A DNA stretch of 64,000 nt from an uncultured Burkholderiales bacterium (GTDB lineage: Bacteria > Pseudomonadota > Gammaproteobacteria > Burkholderiales > Burkholderiaceae_C), in the NCBI GenBank assembly GCA_903876885.1, contig CAIRBP010000004.1, forward strand, positions 91,207 to 155,206, read 5' to 3'. Shown here piece by piece: positions 1 to 8,386 of the stretch. The position numbers and the translations under genes are program-made. The notes under the pieces are model-generated. The model saw only the letters and a list, made by a program, of their open reading frames with translations. It was not told the DNA's origin and ran no database searches. The first letter of the stretch is position 1, and every line of letters begins with the position of its first letter.

Positions 1-832
1 CGGCTCTCAAGAACCTTTTAGTCCAGTGCCTGTCGCTGAGGCCGTGAAAACGATTCTTAGCGAAAAACCTGATGTCGTTTTTGCTCCTCATGTGGAGACA
101 TCTTGCGGGATGATTCTTCCTGACGACTACATCAAAGAATTAACGCAAGCTGTTCACAGCTACGGAGGCCTATTCGTTCTTGACTGTATCGCCTCAGGTG
201 CCATGTGGGTTGATACCAAAGAAACAGGCGTTGATGTTCTAATCTCCGCTCCACAAAAAGGCTGGAGCAGCTCGCCTTGCTGTGCAATGATTGTGCTCAG
301 TGAGCACGCAAGAAAGGCAATCGATCAAACTACCAGTACCAGCTTTGCCTGTGATCTAAAGAAATGGCTCCAAATCATGGAGACTTATGAATCCGGTGCT
401 CACGCTTATCACAGCACCATGCCAACTGATGCACTTGTTCGCCTTTGCGCAGTGATGGAAGAGTCTCAGGCGCTTGGCTTCAAGAAACTCAAAGACGCGC
501 AAATTGAAATGGGACTTAAGATTCGTGCAACACTTGAAAAACATGGCTTCAAAAGTGTTGCCAGCAAAGAGTTTCAAGCTCCTGGTGTAGTTGTAAGCTA
601 TACAACAGATCCAGAGATTCAGTCTAGTAAAAAATTCTTAGCAGAAGGTCTGCAAACTGCCGCTGGAGTTCCCCTTCAATGTGATGAGGGCAGTGACTTT
701 ATGAGCTTTAGACTTGGACTTTTTGGATTAGAGAAGCTTCAACACGTAGACAGAACTGTTCGCTTATTTGAGCAGGCTGTTGAGCGTATCACCCCAAAAC
801 AAACCACAAAAGCTGAAGCTGTTCACTCCTGA
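1..832 (+). CDS. class V aminotransferase (serine-pyruvate/alanine-glyoxylate type), 5' partial
   Basis: The reading frame is open from base 2 of the window, so the gene begins upstream; the GTG the ORF track uses at 26 is internal. The visible part is the PLP-binding half of a fold-type I, class V aminotransferase. LDCIASG carries the Asp expected to pair with the PLP ring nitrogen, and SAPQKGWSSSP carries the likely Schiff-base Lys. The family moves amino groups between serine, alanine or similar donors and glyoxylate or pyruvate in the cytosol. The exact substrate cannot be read from a partial sequence. A clear terminator follows, so it is probably not cotranscribed with the downstream molybdenum hydroxylase. 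Confidence 0.85.
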   Translation, partial: GSQEPFSPVPVAEAVKTILSEKPDVVFAPHVETSCGMILPDDYIKELTQAVHSYGGLFVLDCIASGAMWVDTKETGVDVLISAPQKGWSSSPCCAMIVLSEHARKAIDQTTSTSFACDLKKWLQIMETYESGAHAYHSTMPTDALVRLCAVMEESQALGFKKLKDAQIEMGLKIRATLEKHGFKSVASKEFQAPGVVVSYTTDPEIQSSKKFLAEGLQTAAGVPLQCDEGSDFMSFRLGLFGLEKLQHVDRTVRLFEQAVERITPKQTTKAEAVHS

Positions 833-850
833 TCTAAAGTACACCTGAAC

Positions 851-887
851 AAAAGCCCCTGGACTGAAATAGTTTTGGGGCTTTTTT
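851..887 (+). terminator. Rho-independent terminator after the aminotransferase
   Basis: AAAAGCCCC pairs with GGGGCTTTT around a 17-base loop, and the right arm runs into a T tract. It lies 18 bases after the aminotransferase stop and before the next + strand gene. Confidence 0.8.
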
Positions 888-927
888 CAATCCGCATTAT
901 CAACTCCCAGTTTATGGAAAATTAATT

Positions 928-1398
928 ATGGCTCAATCAATCAAATTAAAGGTTAACGGCGCTGAGGTATCCATCTCTTTTAGCGATCCCGAAATGCCTC
1001 TTCTTTACGCACTTCGCAATGAACTCAACTTGAAGGGCCCGCGATTTGGTTGTGGACTTGGACAGTGCGGAAGCTGCACAGTGCACGTCAACGGAGAGGC
1101 TGTGCGCTCCTGTGTTTTCCCGGTATCCGCAGCGAAGGGTACAACAATCACTACTCTAGAGGGTCTGGGGAACTCGTCAAAGCCAGATGTAATCCAACAA
1201 GCCTTCATAGATGAGCAAGCCGCTCAGTGTGGATACTGCATTAACGGTATGGTTATGCAGGCTAAAGCGCTTTTAAATAAAAACAAAAAACCCACAGAGA
1301 GTCAAATCAAAGAGGCCCTAGGAAACAATTTGTGCCGATGCGGAACGCATCAACGGATTGTTCGTGCAGTGCAAAGAGCGTCAGCTCAACTGGTCTAA
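928..1398 (+). CDS. (2Fe-2S) small subunit of a xanthine dehydrogenase-family molybdenum hydroxylase
   Basis: At 156 residues it has the normal length for the iron-sulfur subunit of isoquinoline 1-oxidoreductase or nicotinate dehydrogenase type enzymes. The plant-type [2Fe-2S] cluster is marked by Cys42, 47, 50 and 62 (FGCGLGQCGSC and a later Cys). The second, helical cluster is marked by Cys101 and 104 (QCGYC) and Cys136 and 138 (LCRCGTH). It should pass electrons from the molybdenum subunit encoded directly downstream, 11 bases away. It has no signal peptide, so it would be exported folded with its Tat-tagged partner. The two together form a heterodimer that hydroxylates an aldehyde or N-heterocycle; the substrate is unknown. 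Confidence 0.9.
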   Translation: MAQSIKLKVNGAEVSISFSDPEMPLLYALRNELNLKGPRFGCGLGQCGSCTVHVNGEAVRSCVFPVSAAKGTTITTLEGLGNSSKPDVIQQAFIDEQAAQCGYCINGMVMQAKALLNKNKKPTESQIKEALGNNLCRCGTHQRIVRAVQRASAQLV

Positions 1399-1409
1399 GG
1401 GAGTTAAAA

Positions 1410-3671
1410 ATGAATATTATTACAAGCACCAAATCCACTTTGTCTTCAGTTTCTGAGACATCGGTTTCGCGACGCAATATTTTGCGCGGCGTAAGCTCAT
1501 TAGTAGTTAGCTTCACGTTCTCACCCTTCATTGAGAGTGCAGTTGCACAAAACACCGCCGGCCTAGGCAAACCCAAATCAGTAGCTCTTGATGAGGTTGA
1601 GGGCTTTGTAGCTGTTAATTCCGATGGGACTGTAACTATTTTTTCAGGCAAAGTAGATCTTGGTACGGGCGTACGTACTGCTATGAGTCAAATCGCTGCA
1701 GAGGAACTTGATGTTCCACTCGCAAAAATTAACGTAATACAAGGAGATACCTTACTCACTCCCGACCAAGGTCCAACCTTCGGTAGCTTATCCATTCAAA
1801 TAGGTGGAATGCAAATTAGACAGGCTTGTGCAACTGCTCGCGAGGCACTTAAATCACAAGCTGCTAAACAGTGGAACCTAACACCCCAAGAAATCCAGAC
1901 CAAGGACGGTGAATGCCGCGTACAAGACAAGTCCATCAGCTATGTGGCCTTAGTTGGGCAACAACCCCTTAGCTTGAAATCTGATCCTAAGGCTACTTTA
2001 AAAAATCCTTCCACCTACAGCGTAGTCGGCAAGTCGGTTCCAAGGCTGGATATCCCGGCAAAACTCACAGGAGAATTTACATACATACATGACTTTAAAT
2101 TGCCAGGCATGCTACATGCCCGTGTGGTTCGTCCTCCCGCTGTCCACGCGAACCTAATATCATTTGATGATTCACAAGTTAAAACCATACCTGGATTCGT
2201 TCAAATTGTCAGAGACGGTAATTTCCTTGCAGTAGTCTGCACCGATGAGTGGGCAGCCATTAAAGGCAGCAAAAAGCTTAAGACCAAATGGTCTGAGTGG
2301 GCTGGCTTACCTGAGCAAAAAGAATTATGGAACTACGTTCGCAACTCTAAAGTAGCAAGTGTCGATCAACTTCAAAAGGTAGGTGACGTTGCACAAGTTA
2401 ATCTTGAGGGTGCCAACACCATCCAAGCCACTTACGATTTTGCCGTACATACCCATGGATCGATTGGTCCTTCCTGTGCCGTAGCAGCTTGGGAGAACGG
2501 AGTCGTTACGTGTTGGAACGCCTCCCAACAAACTCACCTCTTGCGCAAGCAACTAGCTCAGATGCTAAAGCTATCTGACGATCAAGTACGCTGCATCTAC
2601 ATTGACGGTGCGGGTTGCTACGGACGTAATGGACACGAAGACGCTGCAGCGGATGCCGTGTTGATCTCTAAACACGTTGGTAAACCCGTTCGAGTTCAAT
2701 GGTCCAGAGCTGATGAGCACGGGTGGGATCCAAAGGGCCCTCCTTCGCTTTATGATTTCAAGGCTTCTTTAGACAAGGAAGGTAAGGTGTTGGCCTGGGA
2801 GTCCGATGCATTCATGGCAGAGAGACCTAAACAAATATCGGTAACTCTCTTAGCAGCAGACCTTGCAGAACTACCAAGAGAAGTGCCTCACCCGGGTAAT
2901 ATTCAAAATTCACTTGCTATTCAATACAAGCTGCCCAATATTAGAGCCTCCGCTCACTATGTAGAGAACACTCCTTTCAGACCAGGATGGATACGCACCC
3001 CTGGAAGAATGCAAAATACTTATGGCAACGAATGTTTCCTAGATGAGCTAGCGGTTCAAGCTAATGCCGATCCTTTTGAATTTAGGTTGAAATACCTTGA
3101 TGATCCAAGAGGAGCTGAATGTATTCAACGCGTAATGAAGTTGGCTAATTGGAAGAGTTCGCCGTCTCACTCCAAAACCAACCGAGTGGGTGACGTTGTA
3201 AAGGGTCGCGGAGTTTCGTACATTAAGTATGAGCTGGTTAGAACCTATATCGCAGTTGTTGCTGATATTGAGCTCAACACCAAGACCGGAGTTGTCAAAG
3301 TTAGCAAGTTCTACGTTGCACATGATTGCGGTCAGATCATCAATCCTGATGGCTTAAGGAACCAAATCGATGGAAATATCATCCAAACCGTTAGTAGAAC
3401 ACTTTTGGAGGAAGTTAAATTTACCCGCTCAGCAATTACCAGCCTAGACTGGAGTACTTATCCGATCATCAAATTCCCGCAAGTGCCTTCCATTGAAATT
3501 GATCTGATTGATCGACCCAATGAAAAACCTTGGGGTGCAGGTGAACCAGCGGCAGCTGTAGTTCCGTCAGCAATTGCAAATGCAATTTTTGATGCCGCAG
3601 GTATCAGGATGCGTTCTGTACCCATTACACCGCAGAAAGTAATGCAAGCTCTGAAGTCAAAGCAAGCTTGA
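1410..3671 (+). CDS. molybdopterin-binding subunit of a xanthine dehydrogenase-family hydroxylase (IorB/NicB-like), Tat-exported
   Basis: I prefer the ATG at 1410 over the ORF-track start at 1332. It follows GGGAG, avoids a long overlap with the small subunit, and places a twin-arginine signal (SRRNILRG followed by a hydrophobic stretch and AVAQ) at residues 20-50. This gives 753 residues. The Mo-cofactor domain is recognisable from GCYGRNGHEDAAADA in the middle and WGAGEPAAAVVP near the C terminus, where the Glu in GEP is the expected catalytic base. Relatives of this type hand electrons to cytochrome c, sometimes through fused C-terminal heme domains. None is present here and no cytochrome gene is adjacent. 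The substrate may be a nicotinate-like heterocycle or an aldehyde. Confidence 0.88.
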   Translation: MNIITSTKSTLSSVSETSVSRRNILRGVSSLVVSFTFSPFIESAVAQNTAGLGKPKSVALDEVEGFVAVNSDGTVTIFSGKVDLGTGVRTAMSQIAAEELDVPLAKINVIQGDTLLTPDQGPTFGSLSIQIGGMQIRQACATAREALKSQAAKQWNLTPQEIQTKDGECRVQDKSISYVALVGQQPLSLKSDPKATLKNPSTYSVVGKSVPRLDIPAKLTGEFTYIHDFKLPGMLHARVVRPPAVHANLISFDDSQVKTIPGFVQIVRDGNFLAVVCTDEWAAIKGSKKLKTKWSEWAGLPEQKELWNYVRNSKVASVDQLQKVGDVAQVNLEGANTIQATYDFAVHTHGSIGPSCAVAAWENGVVTCWNASQQTHLLRKQLAQMLKLSDDQVRCIYIDGAGCYGRNGHEDAAADAVLISKHVGKPVRVQWSRADEHGWDPKGPPSLYDFKASLDKEGKVLAWESDAFMAERPKQISVTLLAADLAELPREVPHPGNIQNSLAIQYKLPNIRASAHYVENTPFRPGWIRTPGRMQNTYGNECFLDELAVQANADPFEFRLKYLDDPRGAECIQRVMKLANWKSSPSHSKTNRVGDVVKGRGVSYIKYELVRTYIAVVADIELNTKTGVVKVSKFYVAHDCGQIINPDGLRNQIDGNIIQTVSRTLLEEVKFTRSAITSLDWSTYPIIKFPQVPSIEIDLIDRPNEKPWGAGEPAAAVVPSAIANAIFDAAGIRMRSVPITPQKVMQALKSKQA

Positions 3672-3702
3672 AAATTTGTAAAGACTAATTGCGGAATAAA
3701 TG

Positions 3703-3739
3703 AAAAAGCCACATACTCCAAAGAGTTTGTGGCTTTTTT
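3703..3739 (+). terminator. Rho-independent terminator after the molybdenum hydroxylase operon
   Basis: AAAAAGCCACA and TGTGGCTTTTT form an inverted repeat around about 14 bases and end in six T residues. It lies shortly after the large-subunit stop. The A-rich left flank could also let it work for the convergent bactofilin gene. Confidence 0.8.
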
Positions 3740-3790
3740 CTTGTTGGTATAAGCGATGAAGCTTATGGGTAGATTTATTTAATTTTCAGA

Positions 3791-4126
3791 TCACTTGACC
3801 CGTTGATTCATAGCACCTCTAAATTGACCGCCACGCTCAATTTCCAGTTCTGAATAATCTAAGTTTCCTGAGACTTTACCGGTACTGTGAATCAGTAAGT
3901 GATGCTGACAAGAGATTTCTTCGTGCAATTCACCGTAGACGTCCATCTCTCGAGCTTTGACTTTTCCGGAGACATGCCCAGCACGACCGATTTGTAGGTC
4001 ATCGGCAACGAGTTCACCGCTGACCTTGCCGTGAATGGTTACTTTACCAGGCGCAGCGATTGAGCCTGTAAACACAACACCTTCACCAATAAACAAATTA
4101 TTTTTAACGGGATCCATATCAGCCAT
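3791..4126 (-). CDS. bactofilin (polymer-forming cytoskeletal protein)
   Basis: This is a 111-residue protein made almost entirely of short beta-helix turns with alternating hydrophobic residues and Gly. Examples are GEGVVFTGSIAAPGKVTIHG, KVSGELVADDLQIG and GKVSGNLDYSELEIERG. This is the signature of the bactofilin (DUF583) fold. Bactofilins polymerise without nucleotide at the inner face of the membrane and help organise cell-wall or polar structures. The length is typical for a minimal bactofilin with short flanking tails. GTGAGG precedes the ATG. It stands alone with no wall hydrolase next to it, so its specific role is open. Confidence 0.88.
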   Translation of the reverse strand: MADMDPVKNNLFIGEGVVFTGSIAAPGKVTIHGKVSGELVADDLQIGRAGHVSGKVKAREMDVYGELHEEISCQHHLLIHSTGKVSGNLDYSELEIERGGQFRGAMNQRVK

Positions 4127-4254
4127 ACTAAAGCCTCACTTAATGATTGCGATAATTATACGAAATATTCAGAGTTATTCAAAAAACTGTTGTCGTATGA
4201 AAGGGTTAGAGAGTTAATTTAGCCTAAAAGATTAGGTTTTAGGGCTAAAAAAGA

Positions 4255-4548
4255 CTAGGCGCCCTCAATAATTCGTATATCTCGAACAACGTTACCGGTC
4301 CCAAGAGCCTTTAAGGCCTCTTGATAACCTGGGCTAGCGTAAGCCGCCTCAGCGTGGGCAACGCTTTCAAACTCAATTAAAACAGTGCGCTGTAATAATC
4401 CTTCTTCTTTTGCAAAGGCTGGAATGCCTCGGGCCAGGAACTTCCCACCCATCGCAGTCAATGCTGGGCTGGCCAACTTCCCGTAAGCCGCTAGGGCGTC
4501 AGGGTTTGTGATAGAGCGGTAAGTACTGACCCAATAAGCTTTAGGCAT
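4255..4548 (-). CDS. DUF1330 domain protein
   Basis: This 97-residue single-domain protein opens with MPKAYWVSTYRSITNPDAL and contains GGKFLARG and RTVLIEFESVAHAEAAYASPGY. These are the recurring blocks of the DUF1330 family, small alpha/beta ferredoxin-like proteins of unknown function often found near catabolic genes. GGAG lies 8 bases before the ATG. It is divergent from the exported CMD-family gene at 4596, and the 47 bases between them must hold both start regions. Confidence 0.88.
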   Translation of the reverse strand: MPKAYWVSTYRSITNPDALAAYGKLASPALTAMGGKFLARGIPAFAKEEGLLQRTVLIEFESVAHAEAAYASPGYQEALKALGTGNVVRDIRIIEGA

Positions 4549-4595
4549 GCGATGATCTCCAAGTAAACTGTTGCCAATGATAGCAAGGAGTAGCG

Positions 4596-5309
4596 ATGTT
4601 TAATGATGAAACTAAGACAAACCCTGACCAAAAGTGCATTAATTACACTTACAAGAGAAATTTATGGGCTACCCCTTTCCTGGCCCACTTACTTTGCTTT
4701 TTTGCAAGTTTTCTCACGATCCAACACGCTCTGGCCCAAGAAGATTTGAGACGATTTAAGCTCCTAAAGGCGGAAGAGCTCTCAGCAGAGCAAGCCACCC
4801 TTGCCCAATCCATTCGCAGTGGGCCCAGATCAAGCACTGGAAGCACTGCCACTCAGCCCAATACCCCTCTTGGAAGCCCTTTTAACGTTTGGCTTCGTAG
4901 TCCAGAGATGGGCGATATTATCCAAAAACTAGGATCTCAAATTCGTTTTGGTAGCTCTTTGCCGACAAAACTAAATGAATTTGCAATTCTAATTACCGCC
5001 CAGCACTGGGGGGCACAGTATGAGTGGTTTGCGCATCACAGGCTTGCATTAAAGGCGGGGCTTAATCCCGAAATCGCGGAGGCATTAAAAAATAATAAAA
5101 GACCTTCAAACATGTCACCAGATGAGGAGGCCGTGTACGATTTCTCTACAGAATTACATCAAACACATTTCGTGAGTGATAAAACCTACAAACAAACTTT
5201 GAGTATCTTTGGAGAAAAAGGCGTTGTCGATTTAATCGCCGTCAATGGATACTATGATTTAGTTTCAATGACTTTGAATGTAGACCGAACACCCATTCCT
5301 AATAACTAA
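4596..5309 (+). CDS. exported carboxymuconolactone decarboxylase-family protein (paralog 1)
   Basis: The 237 residues start with a 25-residue polar segment, then a hydrophobic stretch (PFLAHLLCFFASFLTI) ending in HALAQED, which reads as a signal peptide with an AxA-type cleavage site. The mature part matches the CMD/AhpD alpha-helical fold through RLNEFAILI-like and QYEWFAHH blocks. The CxxC pair of AhpD peroxidases is absent, so it is probably a decarboxylase-like or binding member. AAGGAG sits close before the ATG. A paralog lies at 27368 with the same domain order, including LNEFAILI, EWFAH and KRP. Export of a CMD protein is unusual; the substrate is unknown. Confidence 0.82.
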   Translation: MFNDETKTNPDQKCINYTYKRNLWATPFLAHLLCFFASFLTIQHALAQEDLRRFKLLKAEELSAEQATLAQSIRSGPRSSTGSTATQPNTPLGSPFNVWLRSPEMGDIIQKLGSQIRFGSSLPTKLNEFAILITAQHWGAQYEWFAHHRLALKAGLNPEIAEALKNNKRPSNMSPDEEAVYDFSTELHQTHFVSDKTYKQTLSIFGEKGVVDLIAVNGYYDLVSMTLNVDRTPIPNN

Positions 5310-5347
5310 ACTCTAAAGTTAAAGAGTAACCAGAGGACTTCGCTCAC

Positions 5348-5393
5348 CCCTATTTCACTTCCCTATTTCACTACCCTATTTCACTTGCCTATT
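5348..5393. repeat. 13-bp tandem repeat, about 3.5 copies
   Basis: The unit CCCTATTTCACTT occurs at 5348-5360, as CCCTATTTCACTA at 5361-5373, as CCCTATTTCACTT at 5374-5386, and as a partial GCCTATT at 5387-5393. The array lies between two convergent genes, and its last copies contain the TGA stop and final codons of the minus-strand TPR gene. Copy-number change could therefore alter that protein's C terminus. Confidence 0.9.
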
Positions 5394-7435
5394 AAACACA
5401 ACATACCCCTTAAGTCCAGGGCCATTCGATCAAGCGGCTCCGCCCACTCATTAAAGGAAGTTTGTCTATAAATTTTGGCACTTGAATAGCCGTACTGCGA
5501 GTCCTCAACCACTTGCCAGCGCCAATCAGACGTAAGGGGTACTACAACCCAGGTTTTAACTCCTAGTGCTGCTGCGAGATGAGCGGTAGTGTTGTCAATA
5601 CTAATGACCAAATCACAACCGGATATTAATTGAGCTAATCCGTACAAGTCCTGTTCAGCATTCAGGTCTTTAATTTCTCCAACGCTGATACCTGTTCGTT
5701 CCAGGGTATTTTTGATCTCGTCGCGTACGTCTGAGTATTGCAAGCTAACCCAACTTATGGTGTTTGGCGGACCACCGTCCTGGCTCAAAGGAAGCAGTCG
5801 GTCTGTATTTAGAGTATCGAGCGAAGATTCATCCAAGCTCAAATGATTGATTAATTCACAAAGTGGAAGACTTCTTTTAGCTCCACTTTGGGGGTGTAAA
5901 CTTTTCCAGGAAATGCCTATAACGAATTCGTTTCGTGTTTTATTCCTTATGCCTTTAGGGTGAAGGTACGGTTGAGACAAAGCATGAGCTAAGCGTGGAC
6001 TCTTTACCCCGTCAAGCATTTGATTCAATCGTCCCCACCTAGCCAAACTTCCTAGCGGTATGTGCGCATCAAAATCGGAATCACTTATGGATTCAGACTC
6101 AGAGATAAATTTAATAGTCGGATATGATTCGCGGAAAAGCTTAACAAGCCGGGCATCTACCCTGACAATTAAATCTTTTACGCAGGGTTTGATTAAGGGT
6201 AAAAATCGAACAAAATAAATATCATCTCCCACCCCTTGCTCATTCCAAACTAAAACACGTTCATACCCCTGGCTGGGTGCATATTTTTGTCCTTGTTCTT
6301 TCTCCTGCTCGAACTGGGTACCTTGGAGGTTCACAAAGGGCTCCCACATAGGTTTAGAAGTTTGAAGCACTTGGGAGGCGTATTCTGGGGTTGCCCACCT
6401 CCACTCATACTCTTCAAACCCATTTTCAAAACCTCCCTGCCCTAAGAGTAATAAGGCCTTATTCAAATGAGCTGTAGCAAAACCAGGTTGTAAGTCAATC
6501 GCAGATTGATAATGTATTAAGGCTTCCTTGAAACGGCCCATCTCTTTGTAAACATTTCCCAGGTTGGAGATGGCCTGAGGGTAATCAGGCTTTAACCCAA
6601 TAGCATTCCTGAAATCCGCAATAGCACTGTCCCATTGGTAGAGATATTTATAGATGTTACCCCTGTTGTTTAAAAGTTCTGGGTTGTTGGGGTCCAAGTC
6701 AATAGCTAGATTAAAACTGATAAGTGCATCCGCATTTTTATTAAGCTCAGTTTGAGCTAGACCACTCCCCTTTAAAGCGTCTACAACAGTCGACTGAAGG
6801 TTTTGCGTGCTTGCGGCCTCTTTAAGTTTTAAAAACTCTACCAAAGCATTCTGTGCTCTGCCGATGCCGAGTAAAGTCCACGCTTTGTTTGACATTCCCT
6901 CTAAAAAATTAGGAGTAGATTTCACAGCAAGCTCAAAAAAATCAACAGCAGACTCTAAGCGATTCAATTTAACGCTTGCTATGCCAGCGTTATTTAAAAG
7001 CATAGAGTGAGTGGGGTTTAACTGAATAGCTAGCTCATAACGGGTCATGGCTTCGCTGTCTCTGCCGAGCTCTAAAAATATATTACCCTGGTTGTACAAA
7101 GCCTCGAAGTGCTTAGGATCAAAATAGATACATGTTTCATAACACTTAACGGCTTCTTGCCAATTCGCTCTGACTTCGAATGCAAAACCTTTTATGAAAT
7201 AAAGTTCAGCATAAGTCTGAGACTTGGGGTGCTTTTGTAGGAACTCATCAACTAGCTTAAGGGCTGCGCCTGAATCGCCCTTTACACACATGGATTTGGT
7301 AAGCCCTGCGAAAACTCGCTCATCGCTGGGGTAGTCTTCGAACAACTCTTTAAACAACTGAAAGGCGTTGTGAACATCACCGCTTGTAAGCAAATTGGAT
7401 GCTTTTGTAAGCGATTTTTCTAGATCGTTTAACAT
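5381..7435 (-). CDS. TPR-repeat protein with C-terminal glycosyltransferase-like domain
   Basis: The first 330 residues or so are consecutive 34-residue tetratricopeptide repeats, recognisable from blocks such as FEALYNQGNIFLELGRDSEA and PQAISNLGNVYKEMGRFKEA. The C-terminal 300 residues resemble the GT-B/GT9-like half found in TPR-O-linked transferases: GISWKSLHPQSG, ISWVSLQY, and LISGCDLVISIDNTTAHLAA, the usual sugar-nucleotide binding end. The layout suggests a protein or glycan glycosyltransferase that reads its acceptor through the TPR superhelix, probably in the cytoplasm since no signal is seen. The stop codon lies inside a tandem repeat. The acceptor is unknown; no flagellin or pilin gene is nearby. 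Confidence 0.82.
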   Translation of the reverse strand: MLNDLEKSLTKASNLLTSGDVHNAFQLFKELFEDYPSDERVFAGLTKSMCVKGDSGAALKLVDEFLQKHPKSQTYAELYFIKGFAFEVRANWQEAVKCYETCIYFDPKHFEALYNQGNIFLELGRDSEAMTRYELAIQLNPTHSMLLNNAGIASVKLNRLESAVDFFELAVKSTPNFLEGMSNKAWTLLGIGRAQNALVEFLKLKEAASTQNLQSTVVDALKGSGLAQTELNKNADALISFNLAIDLDPNNPELLNNRGNIYKYLYQWDSAIADFRNAIGLKPDYPQAISNLGNVYKEMGRFKEALIHYQSAIDLQPGFATAHLNKALLLLGQGGFENGFEEYEWRWATPEYASQVLQTSKPMWEPFVNLQGTQFEQEKEQGQKYAPSQGYERVLVWNEQGVGDDIYFVRFLPLIKPCVKDLIVRVDARLVKLFRESYPTIKFISESESISDSDFDAHIPLGSLARWGRLNQMLDGVKSPRLAHALSQPYLHPKGIRNKTRNEFVIGISWKSLHPQSGAKRSLPLCELINHLSLDESSLDTLNTDRLLPLSQDGGPPNTISWVSLQYSDVRDEIKNTLERTGISVGEIKDLNAEQDLYGLAQLISGCDLVISIDNTTAHLAAALGVKTWVVVPLTSDWRWQVVEDSQYGYSSAKIYRQTSFNEWAEPLDRMALDLRGMLCLIGK

Positions 7436-7484
7436 CTTTAAAGTTAGTCCACGTCCTAAACTAGAGTCTTCGTACGATCAGGCT

Positions 7485-8348
7485 TTAAACGCGTTTGCTA
7501 GCATAGTGTGCTTTTAAACGCTCTCGCCTAGCATCCTCAGTGGATTTAGCATCATTGATTTCTCTGAATACACTTGTAAGGTCAGCCTTTCGCTCAACCG
7601 TTTTGAATCGACCGGTAAGAGGCGTCTCTGGTGTTAGTTCACCCCTTTGGTACAAGTCCCAAATCTCCGCGCCAAACTGAGTGGACAAAAGAGATGGAGC
7701 AAATTGACCAAAAAAGATTCTTAAATTATTCACATCTCTCATCAACATCCGCTGTGCATGGTTATTACCTGCTGCGTCAACCGCCTGAGGCAAATCAATA
7801 ATTACAGGCCCATCTGCAGCCATCAAAATATTGAATTCAGATAAGTCAGCATGCACAATACCAGCGCACAGCATTTTGACAACTTCCTCTATCAACATTG
7901 CGTGAGCCCAAAGCGCTTGCTCAGGGCTAAATTTTGAATCATTAAGGCGCGGTGCAGCGTCTCCGTTGGCATCCGTAATCAGCTCCATAAGAAGCACGCC
8001 TTCAAAAAAATTGTAGGGCTTGGGCACTCGTACTCCAGCATGAGCGAGTCTGTAAAGAGCGTCAACCTCTGCACTTTGCCAAGCCGCCTCCTGAGACTCA
8101 CGTCCAAACTTAGTACCCTTTGCCATAGCACGGGCTTGCCGAGAGTTCTTCACTCTTCTATTCTCAGTGTAGTCAACCGCCTGTCTGAAACTTCGCTGAG
8201 TTGCTTCCTTGAAAACCTTGGCGCAACGTACATCATCTCCACAGCGCACAACATAGACCATGGCCTCTTTGCCACTCATCAATTGACGTATTACGTCATC
8301 AATGATGCCCTCCTCAACAAGGGTTTGTAGACGACTTGGTGCTTTCAA
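7485..8348 (-). CDS. RIO1-family serine protein kinase
   Basis: This 287-residue protein carries the RIO kinase core. SGKEAMVYVVRCGDD is the nucleotide-binding loop region, CAKVFKEA holds the ATP-binding Lys, IVHADLSEFNIL is the catalytic loop with Asp and Asn, and IIDLPQAVD is the metal-binding loop with the DLPQ motif typical of RIO enzymes. RIO proteins are atypical kinases or ATPases linked to ribosome maturation in archaea and eukaryotes; in proteobacteria the role is poorly known. The start is a TTG, supported by AAAGGA 8 bases upstream and by the lack of a better ATG before the conserved region. Confidence 0.9.
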   Translation of the reverse strand: MKAPSRLQTLVEEGIIDDVIRQLMSGKEAMVYVVRCGDDVRCAKVFKEATQRSFRQAVDYTENRRVKNSRQARAMAKGTKFGRESQEAAWQSAEVDALYRLAHAGVRVPKPYNFFEGVLLMELITDANGDAAPRLNDSKFSPEQALWAHAMLIEEVVKMLCAGIVHADLSEFNILMAADGPVIIDLPQAVDAAGNNHAQRMLMRDVNNLRIFFGQFAPSLLSTQFGAEIWDLYQRGELTPETPLTGRFKTVERKADLTSVFREINDAKSTEDARRERLKAHYASKRV

Positions 8349-8386
8349 CTTATTAGTCCTTTAAAAAAAGAGATGAATCAGCTTAA

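Noticed and set aside
1332-1409. Upstream start of the molybdenum large subunit from the ORF track
   Set aside because: It would overlap the small-subunit gene by 67 bases; the ATG at 1410 has a ribosome-binding site and places the twin-arginine signal near the N terminus.
5348-5393. Tandem array considered as a CRISPR
   Set aside because: The units are 13 bp and directly adjacent with no spacers, and no cas gene is in the window.
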